This document shows positions 1-8,617 of a DNA stretch of 64,000 bases, piece by piece; position 1 is the stretch's first letter; each line of letters starts with the position of its first letter. Under the pieces are notes generated by a model, which saw only the letters and a list, made by a program, of their open reading frames with translations, was not told the DNA's origin and searched no databases. The DNA is from Mobilicoccus pelagius NBRC 104925 (GTDB lineage Bacteria; Actinomycetota; Actinomycetes; Actinomycetales; Dermatophilaceae), in the NCBI RefSeq assembly GCF_000247995.1, contig NZ_BAFE01000076.1, forward strand, positions 1 to 64,000, read 5' to 3'. A program made the translations under genes and the position numbers.

Positions 1-240
1 TGCACTCGGTGACTCGCGCCTTTGTGCGGCGTTCGCCTCCGGGGCAACTCCTCAACCTTACCCGATCGACCTTGCGGTGTCAACTCCGTGTTTCGGACTT
101 CATCAGTTCGAAACCTTCGTTTCCCGGCCGTTCGGGCCTGTTGAAACTTACTGTGTCCGTCCGTCTCGGTCAAATCGGCCGATCCGGTGTGGGTTTCGCG
201 GTTGCGATCCCCGTTCGGACAACTCGAGAACCATAGGACG
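1..240. other. Gene-free, less GC-rich edge segment with an imperfect repeat
   Basis: I see no convincing coding sequence here; the open frames lack the third-position GC bias seen in the rest of the window. The segment is visibly less GC-rich than its surroundings. Two related strings occur: CAACTCCTCAACCTTA near 45-60 and CAACTCGAGAACCATA near 220-235. Such sequence could flank a stable-RNA operon lying outside the window, but that is inference; no rRNA or tRNA is recognisable inside it. Confidence 0.4.
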
Positions 241-260
241 GCCGGCCCGCAGGATGCAAA

Positions 261-300
261 TCGGCCCGGCCCTCCCCTCCATCGGGGTGGGCCGGGCCGA
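261..300 (-). terminator. Rho-independent-type hairpin downstream of the carboxyltransferase gene
   Basis: A 12-bp perfect outer stem (TCGGCCCGGCCC pairing with its complement at 289-300) continues, after one mismatch, into a 4-bp CCCC/GGGG stem with a 6-nt loop. On the minus strand it is followed by TTTGC. It lies about 70 bp past the stop codon of the minus-strand gene ending at 370. Confidence 0.8.
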
Positions 301-369
301 TCCTGCGACGGGCGTACACCTGCCCATTCGCACTGGTCGTGGGGCCGGGACCGTGCCCGCCCCGATCGG

Positions 370-1980
370 TCACACCGGCGGGACGCCGTGCCGGCGCCGC
401 GAGAAGTACCGCTCCCGACCACGGGCATACGTGAGCCGGGCGAGCAGATCCTCACGCAGGGCGTCGGCCTCGACGACGCTGTCGATGACGAGGTCCGCGG
501 CGAGTCGCTCCAGGTCGACGTCCGCCTCGTACTCCGCGCGACGGGCGGCGACGAACTCCTCACGCTCCGTCTCGTCGGCGATCTCGGCGATCTTGTTCGC
601 GTACACCGCGTTGACCGCGGCCTCCGGACCCATGACCGCGATACGGGCCGTGGGGAGAGCGATCGTCGCGTCCGGCCCGAAGCCCGGACCGCCCATCGCG
701 TACAGCCCCGCTCCGTAGGCCTTTCGGATCACGACGCAGAACTGGGGCACCGTGGCCTCCGACACGGCGCTCACCATCTTGGCGCCGTGCCGGATGATCC
801 CCCCGCGCTCGACCTCCGAGCCCACCATGAACCCGGGGACGTCGGCGAGGTACACGATCGGGATGCCGTAGGCGTCGCACTGCCAGACGAAGCGGGCCGC
901 CTTGTCCGCGGAATCGGTGAAGAGCACCCCTCCCTTGACGGCGGAGTTGTTGGCGACGATCCCGACGGTACGGCCCTCCATGCGTCCGAACCCGATGACG
1001 AGCTCGGGGGCGAAGAGGGGCTTGATCTCGAAGAACGACTCATCGTCCAGGAGTCCGTCGATGACCGTGTGGACGTCGAAGGGGACGCTCTCCACCTCGG
1101 GGACCGTCGACGGCGTGAGCGGCGCGGCAGGCTCGTCGACCTCGTAGACCGGCGGCTCCTGCTCCCACGTGCTCGGCAGGTAGGAGAAGTACAGACGCGC
1201 GAGCTCGATGGCCTCGGCGTCGTCCTCGACGAGCAGGTCGCCCACCCCGGAGACCGTGCAGTGCATCCGCGCACCGCCCATCTCCTCGAGACTCACCTTC
1301 TCCCCCACGACCATCTCGGCCATGCGCGGGCTGCCCAGGTACATCGAGGCGTTGCCCTCGACCATGATGATGACGTCGGTGAAGCTCGGGATGTAGGCGC
1401 CACCCGCAGCGCTCGGGCCGAACAGACAGCAGATCTGCGGCACGCGTCCCGACAGCGCGACCTGGTTGTGGAAGATGCGCCCCGCGCCACGGCGACCGGG
1501 GAACATCTCCACCTGGTCGGTGATGCGCGCGCCCGCCGAGTCGACGAACCAGAAGACCGGCAGCTCCTCCCGCAGCGCCGCCTCCGTCGCCCGGATGATC
1601 TTCTCCACCGTGCGGGAACCCCACGAACCCGCCTTCACCGACGGGTCGTTCGCGATGACGATCGCCGGACGCCCCTCCACGGTTCCTCGACCGGTGACGA
1701 CGCCGTCCGCCGGCAGACCCTTTGCCGTCGAGTTCGCGTACCGCCCGTCCTCGACGAAGCTCCCCTCGTCGAAGAGCAGCGCGATGCGGTCACGCACGAA
1801 GAGCTTGTTCTGCGACTCGAGCTTGGCCTTCGCCTTCTCCCCCGGCGCGGCCGACGTGGCGTGCGAGGCCGCGAGACGCCGCCGAATGTCCCCGACCCGG
1901 GCGTCACCCCCCTTCTCGACCGGTGTCGCCGGGGCGAAGGGTCCCTCGACGGAAGCGGATGCGGAACGGGGGCCGGCCAT
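370..1980 (-). CDS. Acyl-CoA carboxylase beta subunit (carboxyltransferase), AccD1/AccD2-like
   Basis: This 536-aa protein is the carboxyltransferase half of a biotin-dependent acyl-CoA carboxylase, moving CO2 from carboxybiotin to an acyl-CoA in the cytoplasm. It shows the crotonase-fold halves typical of the family, with GPSAAGGAY and the SGARITDQVEMFPGRRGAG region in the N-terminal half and the GGPGFGPDA region in the C-terminal half. The ATG has a good AGGAAGG ribosome site. It follows an acyl-CoA dehydrogenase gene on the same strand after a 190-bp gap, the arrangement seen for mycobacterial accD1/accD2 with fadE genes, where methylcrotonyl-CoA or a similar short branched acyl-CoA is the likely substrate. 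No biotin carboxylase is adjacent; the one at 13435 is the obvious partner in this window. The substrate is not provable from sequence. Confidence 0.9.
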   Translation of the reverse strand: MAGPRSASASVEGPFAPATPVEKGGDARVGDIRRRLAASHATSAAPGEKAKAKLESQNKLFVRDRIALLFDEGSFVEDGRYANSTAKGLPADGVVTGRGTVEGRPAIVIANDPSVKAGSWGSRTVEKIIRATEAALREELPVFWFVDSAGARITDQVEMFPGRRGAGRIFHNQVALSGRVPQICCLFGPSAAGGAYIPSFTDVIIMVEGNASMYLGSPRMAEMVVGEKVSLEEMGGARMHCTVSGVGDLLVEDDAEAIELARLYFSYLPSTWEQEPPVYEVDEPAAPLTPSTVPEVESVPFDVHTVIDGLLDDESFFEIKPLFAPELVIGFGRMEGRTVGIVANNSAVKGGVLFTDSADKAARFVWQCDAYGIPIVYLADVPGFMVGSEVERGGIIRHGAKMVSAVSEATVPQFCVVIRKAYGAGLYAMGGPGFGPDATIALPTARIAVMGPEAAVNAVYANKIAEIADETEREEFVAARRAEYEADVDLERLAADLVIDSVVEADALREDLLARLTYARGRERYFSRRRHGVPPV

Positions 1981-2118
1981 GACGACCTTCCTGATCGGGA
2001 CGGACTCGGAGGCGCGCCGCGGAGGATGCGCCGCCTCGACACGTGCAGGTTATCGGGGAGAGAGGCCGTCCGGGTCGAAGCGCGCCAGAGTTCGACGCGC
2101 CGCCCGGCGACCGCCCCT

Positions 2119-2142
2119 CCCCGCGGCGAGATCGCCACGGGG
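2119..2142 (-). terminator. Possible intra-operon hairpin between the dehydrogenase and carboxyltransferase genes
   Basis: CCCCG, a mismatch, then GGCGA pair with TCGCC and CGGGG around a 2-nt loop. It sits in the 190-bp gap between the two minus-strand genes. There is no clear T tract, so it may be partial termination, an mRNA-processing structure, or chance in GC-rich DNA. Confidence 0.3.
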
Positions 2143-2170
2143 ACGAGAACGGGGCGGGAGGACGGGTGGG

Positions 2171-3346
2171 TCAGAGACCGTACGAACGCGCGATGAGCAT
2201 GCGCTGCACCTCGGAGGTGCCCTCACCGATCTCGAGGATCTTGCTGTCGCGGTAGAACCGCGCGACGGGGTACTCCTCCATGAAGCCGTTGCCACCGAAG
2301 ATCTGCGTCGCGATGCGCGTGGCCGACACGGCGGCCTCGCTGCTGTAGACCTTGGCGATCGACGCAGCCTTCTTGACCTCGGTGTGCGAGCGGCGACCCG
2401 CGTGCATCTCGTCCTTGAGCCACGCCGCCTTGTACGTGAGGAGACGCGCCGTCTCCGCCATGACCGCGAGGTCGGCGATCTTGAAGCTCACGCCCTGGTT
2501 CGCACCGATGGGCCGACCGAACGCCATCCGGGTACGGGCGTACTCCGACGCCTCCTCGAGCATCCGCTGGATGCAGCCGGTAGACAGGGCCGAGATCGCG
2601 ATGCGGCCGTCGTCGAGGGTTGCGAGGAACTGCTTGAACCCGTGGCCTCGCTCACCGAGGAGGTTCTCCTCCGGCACGCGGGCGTCCTCGAACGTGAGGC
2701 CGTGGGTGTCGGAGATGTTCCAGCCGAGCTTGTCGTAGGCCGGCTCGACCGTGAACCCGGGCGTGCCGTTCGGCACCATGATCGCACTGATCTCGGGCTT
2801 GCCCTCGGCCGTCTCCCCCGTGCGCGCGGTGACCGTGACGACAGACGTGATCGACGTTCCGGAGTTCGTGATGAACGCCTTCGCACCGTTGACGACCCAC
2901 TGGCCGTCCTCGAGACGCGCGCGGGTCTTCGTCGCGCCGGCGTCGGAACCCGCGTCGGGCTCGGTGAGGCCGAAGCCCGCCATCGCACGACCCGCAGCGA
3001 GGTCGGGGAGCCACTTCTCCTTCTGCTCCTGCGTGCCGTACGTGAGGATCGGGTTGATGCCGAGACCGACACCGGCCTGCAGCGTGATGCCCATCGACTG
3101 GTCGACGCGGCCGAGCTCCTCGATCGCGAGGCACAGGTACGTGAACTCGCCGCCGTCGCCCGCGTGACCGCCGAACTCCTCCGGCACGACGAGGCCGAAC
3201 AGGCCGAGCTCACCCATCTTCGGGATGAGGTCGGCGGGGAAGTGGTGCTCCTTGTCCCACTGCGCGGCGTGGGGGGCGATCTCGGACTCGGCGAAGTCGC
3301 GGACGGTACGGCGGAAGTCCTCGTGGTCCGCGGAGAGCTCGAACAT
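2171..3346 (-). CDS. Acyl-CoA dehydrogenase, short-chain type
   Basis: This 391-aa FAD-dependent enzyme introduces a trans-2 double bond into acyl-CoA, passing electrons to electron-transfer flavoprotein. Length and layout match the family: N-terminal helical domain, middle beta domain, C-terminal helical domain. I chose the ATG at 3346 (MFELSADHEDF...) because GAAGGGA lies just upstream; the longer open frame runs into the promoter. The C terminus carries GEGTSEVQR, with Glu375 at the catalytic-base position used by short- and medium-chain dehydrogenases. Isovaleryl-CoA dehydrogenases usually have Ala there (GAGTSE), so despite the Liu-like context this is not a textbook isovaleryl-CoA dehydrogenase. 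It is divergent from the MerR gene with a palindromic operator between. Confidence 0.92.
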   Translation of the reverse strand: MFELSADHEDFRRTVRDFAESEIAPHAAQWDKEHHFPADLIPKMGELGLFGLVVPEEFGGHAGDGGEFTYLCLAIEELGRVDQSMGITLQAGVGLGINPILTYGTQEQKEKWLPDLAAGRAMAGFGLTEPDAGSDAGATKTRARLEDGQWVVNGAKAFITNSGTSITSVVTVTARTGETAEGKPEISAIMVPNGTPGFTVEPAYDKLGWNISDTHGLTFEDARVPEENLLGERGHGFKQFLATLDDGRIAISALSTGCIQRMLEEASEYARTRMAFGRPIGANQGVSFKIADLAVMAETARLLTYKAAWLKDEMHAGRRSHTEVKKAASIAKVYSSEAAVSATRIATQIFGGNGFMEEYPVARFYRDSKILEIGEGTSEVQRMLIARSYGL

Positions 3347-3461
3347 CGTTGTCCCTTCTCGACCTGTCAGGTCTGGGGTGGCTGGGTCGGGCCGGGCCTC
3401 GCCGGGTGGCGGGGCGGCCGGTGGGTCGGGCGGGCTCTCACGAGTCCCGCCGTCTCGCTTG

Positions 3462-3477
3462 ACGTTGACGTCAACGT
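3462..3477. promoter_or_regulatory. Perfect 16-bp palindrome, likely MerR/LiuR-type operator
   Basis: ACGTTGACGTCAACGT is its own reverse complement and lies in the divergent gap between the acyl-CoA dehydrogenase and the MerR regulator, 18 bp before the regulator ATG. The core (TTGACGTTGACGTCAACGTA) resembles the published proteobacterial LiuR motif, built from TTGACGTT/ACGTCAA-type half-sites. Its position suggests control of both directions. Confidence 0.75.
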
Positions 3478-3494
3478 AAAGCACGGTGTGGCTC

Positions 3495-3899
3495 ATGACA
3501 ACCCGGCCGACACCCTCCGACGACGAGCCTCGCACCATCGCCCAGGTCGCGGAGGAGTTCGGGGTCACCCATCGCACGATCCGCCACTACGAGTCCCTCG
3601 GGCTCCTCTCCCCCGAACGGGACGGGACACGCCGCCTCTTCCACCGCCGCGATCGCATCCGACTCGACCTCGTCCTCCGCGGACGCCGACTCGGTTTCCC
3701 CCTCGAGGAGATCCGACGCATCGTCGACATGTACGACGACCAGCCGGGCGAGCGCGGGCAGCTCGAGTACCTCCTCTCCCAGATCGACGAACGACGCGCC
3801 GACCTCGAGCAGCGTCGCGCCGACATCGAGGTCGCCCTCACCGAGCTCGGCACCCTCGAGCGCCGCTGCCGTGAGGACCTCGACTCCCTCCGAGGCTGA
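3495..3899 (+). CDS. MerR-family transcriptional regulator, LiuR-like
   Basis: This 134-aa DNA-binding protein has a MerR winged helix-turn-helix at about residues 13-80 (TIAQVAEEFGVTHRTIRHYE, then GLLSPERDGTRR) and a long C-terminal coiled-coil helix. The stretch RDRIRLDLVLRGRRLGFPL and the following QLEYLLSQIDERRADLEQ closely follow the pattern of LiuR, which controls branched-chain amino-acid and acyl-CoA catabolism in proteobacteria. There are no effector-domain cysteines, so it is not a metal sensor. The ATG at 3495 is preferred over GTG 3486; neither has a strong ribosome site. It probably represses or activates the divergent acyl-CoA genes and itself through the palindrome at 3462. Confidence 0.85.
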   Translation: MTTRPTPSDDEPRTIAQVAEEFGVTHRTIRHYESLGLLSPERDGTRRLFHRRDRIRLDLVLRGRRLGFPLEEIRRIVDMYDDQPGERGQLEYLLSQIDERRADLEQRRADIEVALTELGTLERRCREDLDSLRG

Positions 3900-4244
3900 C
3901 CCGCCACCGCTCGCGCGCGACACCGCGACGCCGGTGACACCGAGCTCCCGAAGGACGAGGTCATCCCGCCTCCACGGGCCCTCCCGCGCCCCACACCCTG
4001 AGCCCGACCCCCGCACGACGCGACGGCCCTACCGATCGGTATCCCCCAGGAACACGAACGCATTACTATGACCGACCTAATTGCGCCGGTTCCTCCGCGA
4101 GGCCCCTCGCGCCGGTGCTAGCTTCACGCCAATGCGCAGGCACCTCCGACCGGAGGCCGGCTGCGCGCGGTACCCACGAATGCCGCCCCGGCCACCGGGC
4201 CGAGTCGGCGACGATGGACCCCGTCCGACGGGAGGAACGACGAG
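3900..4244. other. Gene-free gap upstream of the ABC importer operon
   Basis: No credible coding sequence is visible. TACTAT at 4064-4069 is a possible -10 element but has no good -35 partner. No strong terminator hairpin was seen after the MerR gene. Confidence 0.4.
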
Positions 4245-4310
4245 ATGACCCACAGACTCGTGGCGCACCGAGGGGCGTCCTGCACGGGAGGACAGCGCCG
4301 ATGGACCTGA
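4245..4310 (+). CDS. Candidate 21-aa leader peptide with one cysteine
   Basis: A 22-codon frame encodes MTHRLVAHRGASCTGGQRRW plus Thr. It has a good GGGAGGAA ribosome site with 9-nt spacing and ends 10 nt inside the downstream permease gene, so its translation would be coupled to the permease start at 4301. Short Arg/Cys-containing leader peptides before transport or sulfur-metabolism genes are known in actinobacteria and can act as cysteine-responsive attenuators. It is too short to test by codon bias, so coding status is uncertain. Confidence 0.4.
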   Translation: MTHRLVAHRGASCTGGQRRWT

Positions 4311-5296
4311 TCGTCTACATCCTGAAGCGGCTCGCGAACTACGTCGTCATGATCTTCGTGGCCACGTCCGTCGCCTACTTCGCGGCCGTGAGCTTCATGA
4401 AACCGCAGACGCAGCTCCTGCAGCGCACCCCCCGGCCCACGCCGGAGCAGGTCGACACCCAGCTGCGTCTCCTCGACCTCGACCCGCACATGAACGCGGT
4501 CGACCGCTACTGGCAGTGGCTCACGAACATCGTCCTCCACTGGGACTGGGGCTACAGCCCCACCGGCGCCCACGTCAACGACGAGTTCTTCTCCCGCGCC
4601 TTCATCAGCGCCCGCCTCGTGCTCCTCGCGACGCTCCTGTCGATCCTCATCGGCATCGCGCTCGGCGTCGTCGCCGCGGCCCGCCAGTACAAGCTGAGCG
4701 ACCGCGTCATCACGTACGGCACGTTCCTCATCTCGGTCATCCCGTCGCCGATCATCTACCTCCTCGTGCAGATGGGCGGCATCAAGATCAACGAGAGCGC
4801 CGGCTCCCGACTGCTCTACGTCACCGGCATGCGCTCGGCCCGCCCGCCGGAGGGCACGTGGCCGCGGTTCCTCGACGAGATGCAGCACCTCGTTCTGCCG
4901 ACCATCGCGCTCACCGTCGTCGCGTACGCGAGCTACACGCTCCTGCAGCGCTCGCTCCTCCTCGACAACGTCAACGCGGACTACGTGCGCACGGCCCGCG
5001 CCAAGGGCCTGACCCGCATGACGGCGATCCGCAAGCACGCGCTGCGCACGTCGTTCATCCCCGTCGCCCAGAGCATCGCGTTCCAGCTGCCGGGCATCTT
5101 CGTCGGCACGTTCATCATCGAGACGGTCTTCGCCTGGCAGGGCCTCGGCCGCTGGACGCTCGACGCCATCACGATGAGCCAGAGCGTCAACATCGCCGTC
5201 GCGAGCATCGCCTTCGGTGGCCTGATGTTCGCCATCGGCGCCATCCTCGCCGACCTGTCCGTCGCCATCGTCGACCCGAGAGCACGGGTGAGCTGA
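4301..5296 (+). CDS. Oligopeptide/dipeptide-type ABC transporter permease (OppB/DppB family)
   Basis: This 331-aa inner-membrane permease is the first component of a peptide-type importer. An N-terminal membrane segment at about residues 12-32 is followed by an extracytoplasmic loop and five further segments. The cytoplasmic EAA loop (YVRTARAKGLTRMTAIRKHA, about residue 228 onward) contacts the ATPase. The start at 4301 is chosen because GGGAGGAC precedes it and it begins exactly where the family does (MDLIVYILKRLANYV). The next permease begins one base after the stop, so the genes are an operon. The substrate (peptide, nickel, sugar or other) cannot be told from the permease. Confidence 0.92.
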   Translation: MDLIVYILKRLANYVVMIFVATSVAYFAAVSFMKPQTQLLQRTPRPTPEQVDTQLRLLDLDPHMNAVDRYWQWLTNIVLHWDWGYSPTGAHVNDEFFSRAFISARLVLLATLLSILIGIALGVVAAARQYKLSDRVITYGTFLISVIPSPIIYLLVQMGGIKINESAGSRLLYVTGMRSARPPEGTWPRFLDEMQHLVLPTIALTVVAYASYTLLQRSLLLDNVNADYVRTARAKGLTRMTAIRKHALRTSFIPVAQSIAFQLPGIFVGTFIIETVFAWQGLGRWTLDAITMSQSVNIAVASIAFGGLMFAIGAILADLSVAIVDPRARVS

Positions 5297-5297
5297 C

Positions 5298-6443
5298 ATG
5301 ACCGACAACAACACCTTCGAACCCGCCGACGGCATCCGTCGTTCCTCCTTCGAGGACGCGGGTGACTACCTGCCCGAGACCCCCATCGCGGACAACGCCA
5401 ATTCGGCCGAACGTCTCGGCAGCGGTGCCGTCCCGATGAGCTCCCTCCCCGAGGCCGTCGCCACGCAGGGCGGGTCCCCCGCCGAACGCGAGGGCGTCCT
5501 CGACGCCTCCTCGGTGGCCGCGCCCCTCCTCGCCGCCGCCCCCGAGCTCGTCGGCTCCGTGGACCCGGTGCAGGCCGAGGAACGCATCACCAACAAGACG
5601 GTCCTCATCCTCAAACGCCTCCTGCGCAACAAGGGGGCCGTCCTCGGGCTGATCATGCTCGCGGCCATCACCCTGTTCGCCCTCGTCGGCAACATGGGCC
5701 GCCCGTTCACGTACCACGACCAGGACGTCCTCAACCTCGGCTCACCCCCCGGCACCGACGGCCACATCCTCGGCACGAACAGCGGCGGCATCGACCTGTG
5801 GGCGATGCTCGTCCACGGCACCGGCAAGTCGCTCCTCATCGCCGCGTTCGTCGGCATCGGCGCCCCGCTCATCGGCGCCGTCTACGGCACCGCGATCGCC
5901 TTCTGGGGCGGCCGCCGCGAGAAGGCCGGCATGTGGATCCTCGACATGCTCATCCTCATGCCGTACTTCCTCATCGTCGCGGTCTTCATGGGCTCCACCG
6001 GCGGCAGCGCCGTCATCCTCGCCCTGCTGCTCACCGCGTTCGGCTGGATGGGCCTCGCCCGTGTCATCCGTGCGACGACCGCCTCGCTGCGCGAGCGGGA
6101 GTTCGTCAAGGCCGCCCAGTACATGGGCGTCTCCGACTGGAACATCATCCGCCGGCACATCATCCCGAACATCGGGTCGCTGCTCATCATCAACATCATC
6201 ACCGGCACGTACGGCGCGATCATCTCCGAGACGGCCCTGTCGTTCCTCGGCGTCGGCGTCCGCGCCCCCGACGTGTCGCTCGGCTCCCTCATCGGGCAGT
6301 CCGCCAGCCAGCTCTACGCCTACCCGTGGATGTTCTGGGGCCCGGCCCTCTGCCTCGTGATGATCACCTTCTCCCTCGCGCTCATCGGCGACGGTCTGCG
6401 TGACGCCCTCGACCCGAACAGCAAGTCAGGAGGCCGGGCATGA
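5298..6443 (+). CDS. Oligopeptide/dipeptide-type ABC transporter permease (OppC/DppC family)
   Basis: This 381-aa protein is the second permease of the importer. The first 100 residues are acidic, low-complexity and probably disordered, longer than in typical DppC proteins. The membrane domain follows, with the N-terminal segment at about 112-132 and the EAA loop (REFVKAAQYMGVSDWNIIRR) at about residue 267. The start codon is one base past the preceding stop, and its end overlaps the ATPase gene by 4 nt (ATGA), showing translational coupling. Confidence 0.92.
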   Translation: MTDNNTFEPADGIRRSSFEDAGDYLPETPIADNANSAERLGSGAVPMSSLPEAVATQGGSPAEREGVLDASSVAAPLLAAAPELVGSVDPVQAEERITNKTVLILKRLLRNKGAVLGLIMLAAITLFALVGNMGRPFTYHDQDVLNLGSPPGTDGHILGTNSGGIDLWAMLVHGTGKSLLIAAFVGIGAPLIGAVYGTAIAFWGGRREKAGMWILDMLILMPYFLIVAVFMGSTGGSAVILALLLTAFGWMGLARVIRATTASLREREFVKAAQYMGVSDWNIIRRHIIPNIGSLLIINIITGTYGAIISETALSFLGVGVRAPDVSLGSLIGQSASQLYAYPWMFWGPALCLVMITFSLALIGDGLRDALDPNSKSGGRA

Positions 6444-8617
6444 GCACCGCCATCGACGGCACCGTCGCACCCACCGACCGTCGCGGGGAGCCCGTCCTCC
6501 GGGTCCGTGACCTCCACGTCCGGTTCGGCACCGAGGCCGGCTCCGTCCACGCCGTCCGCGGCATGGACTTCGACCTCCACCCCGGCGAGGTCCTCGGCAT
6601 CGTCGGCGAGTCCGGCTCCGGCAAGTCCGTCACGTCGCTCGCGATCATGGGGCTGCTCACCGACAACGCCAAGGTCACCGGCTCGATCACGTACAACGGC
6701 AAGGAACTGCTCGGCCTCTCCGACAAGCAGATGAGCGCGCACCGCGGCAAGGACATCGCCATGGTGTTCCAGGACCCGCTGAGCTCGCTCACCCCCGTCC
6801 ACACCGTCGGCGACCAGATCATCGAGGCGCTGCGCGTCCACGGCGACATCGACGACGCCGCCGCCCGGGCCCGCGCGATCGAGCTCCTCGAGATCGTCGG
6901 CATCCCCAGCGCGCAGACCCGCGTCGACTCCTACCCGCACGAGTTCTCCGGCGGTATGCGCCAGCGCGTCGTCATCGCCATCGCGATCGCGAACAACCCG
7001 CGCGTCATCATCGCCGACGAGCCCACCACGGCCCTCGACGTGACGATCCAGGCCCAGATCCTCGACGTCCTCAAGGTCGCCCAGAAGGAGACCGGCGCCG
7101 CGGTCATCATGATCACGCACGACCTCGGGGTCGTCGCCGGCATCGCCGACGAGGTCATGGTCATGTACGCGGGCCGTCCCGTGGAGAAGGGCCCCGTGGA
7201 GCGCCTCTACGGCAAGCCCCTCATGCCGTACACGATCGGCCTCCTCGGTTCGATCCCCCGCGTCGACCGGGGTGAGAAGCGGAGCCTCGTCCCCATCGAG
7301 GGCAACCCCCCCAACCTCATCCACGAGCCCACCGGTTGCCCCTTCGCGTCGCGGTGCCCGCTCACGATCGAGGCCTGCATGAACGGTGAGCCTCCCCTCG
7401 ACCTCGTCGAGCCGACGCACCGCACCGCCTGCATCCGCAGCGAGGAGCTCCTCGGCATCGAGGGCGCGGAGGACATCTTCCCCGTACCGCCCGTCGCCGT
7501 GGGTCAGCTCGACGAGGTGCCCCGCGACCGACGTGAGACCGTCCTCTCCGTCGAGAACCTCCACCGCCACTTCCCCCTCATGAAGGGGGCCGTCTTCAAG
7601 CGGCAGGTCGGTGACGTCAAGGCCGTCGACGGGCTCAGCTTCGACATCCGCGAGGGCGAGTGCCTCGCCATCGTCGGCGAGTCGGGCTGCGGCAAGACGA
7701 CGACGCTCCTCGAGATCATGGAGATGTCGCCCAAGACGAACGGCAACATCGTCGTCCTCGGCTCCTCGATCAAGGACGTCAAGAAGAAGGCCGAGATCAC
7801 GGCGCTGCGCCGCAACGTGCAGCTCGTCTTCCAGGACCCGATGGGTGCCCTCGACCCCCGGTTCACGGTGTTCGAGATCATCGCCGAGCCGCTCCAGACC
7901 TTCGGCATGAAGAAGGAGGAGTGCGAGGCCCGCGTGCGGGAGCTCATGAAGACCGTCGGTCTCATGCCCGACCACCTCAACCGGTTCCCCACGCAGTTCT
8001 CCGGCGGTCAGCGCCAGCGCATCGGCATCGCCCGGGCCCTCGCCCTGAACCCCAAGGTCATCATCCTCGACGAGCCGGTCTCGGCCCTCGACGTCTCCAT
8101 CCAGGCCGGCGTCATCAACCTGCTCGACCACCTCAAGGCCCAGCTCGGCATCAGCTACCTCTTCGTCGCGCACGACCTCGCCGTCGTCCGCCACATCGCC
8201 GACCGCGTCGGCGTGATGTACCTCGGCAAGTTCGTCGAGATCGGCGACGTCGACGAGGTGTTCGACAACCCCACCCACCCCTACACGCGCTCGCTGCTCT
8301 CGGCGATCCCCCTGCCCGACCCGGTCAAGGAACGCTCGCGTCAGCGCATTCTGCTCTCCGGCGACCTGCCGAGCCCGCTCGACCGCCCCGTGGGATGCGA
8401 CTTCATGTCCCGCTGCCCGGTCTACAACGGTCTCGACGAGAATCGCCGTCAGCATTGCCGCACCGAGGAGCCCCCGCTGGTTACCGTCGGGTCGGCAGAT
8501 CACCGGCAGGCCTGCTTCTACCCCGAGGAGAAGCTGGTCACCACCCGGGTTTCGACCCACAGCACGACGGCCGCCGACGCCCAGTCGCGGACGACCCAGG
8601 AAAGGAACACTCGATGA
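6440..8617 (+). CDS. Fused double ABC ATPase of the peptide-type importer (DppD-DppF fusion)
   Basis: This 725-aa protein carries both nucleotide-binding domains in one chain. Domain 1 has Walker A GESGSGKS near residue 55, signature FSGGMRQRV near 168 and Walker B IIADEPTTALD near 190. Domain 2 has GESGCGKT near 412, FSGGQRQRI near 520 and IILDEPVSALD near 541. Each half ends with the oligopeptide-type C-terminal Cys-containing motif (GCPFASRC; GCDFMSRC), which binds an iron-sulfur cluster in some relatives. It overlaps both neighbours by 4 nt. Fusion of the two ATPases is common in actinobacteria. Confidence 0.93.
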   Translation: MSTAIDGTVAPTDRRGEPVLRVRDLHVRFGTEAGSVHAVRGMDFDLHPGEVLGIVGESGSGKSVTSLAIMGLLTDNAKVTGSITYNGKELLGLSDKQMSAHRGKDIAMVFQDPLSSLTPVHTVGDQIIEALRVHGDIDDAAARARAIELLEIVGIPSAQTRVDSYPHEFSGGMRQRVVIAIAIANNPRVIIADEPTTALDVTIQAQILDVLKVAQKETGAAVIMITHDLGVVAGIADEVMVMYAGRPVEKGPVERLYGKPLMPYTIGLLGSIPRVDRGEKRSLVPIEGNPPNLIHEPTGCPFASRCPLTIEACMNGEPPLDLVEPTHRTACIRSEELLGIEGAEDIFPVPPVAVGQLDEVPRDRRETVLSVENLHRHFPLMKGAVFKRQVGDVKAVDGLSFDIREGECLAIVGESGCGKTTTLLEIMEMSPKTNGNIVVLGSSIKDVKKKAEITALRRNVQLVFQDPMGALDPRFTVFEIIAEPLQTFGMKKEECEARVRELMKTVGLMPDHLNRFPTQFSGGQRQRIGIARALALNPKVIILDEPVSALDVSIQAGVINLLDHLKAQLGISYLFVAHDLAVVRHIADRVGVMYLGKFVEIGDVDEVFDNPTHPYTRSLLSAIPLPDPVKERSRQRILLSGDLPSPLDRPVGCDFMSRCPVYNGLDENRRQHCRTEEPPLVTVGSADHRQACFYPEEKLVTTRVSTHSTTAADAQSRTTQERNTR

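Noticed and set aside
187-2196. A 669-codon open frame on the plus strand opposite the carboxyltransferase
   Set aside because: It is an antisense shadow: the minus strand encodes a clear conserved enzyme, and the plus frame gives Arg/Asp/His-rich sequence without family features.
6320-8560. A 746-codon minus-strand frame opposite the double ABC ATPase
   Set aside because: Low-complexity Asp/Glu/Leu/Val product typical of an antisense frame in GC-rich DNA; the plus strand has full ABC motifs.
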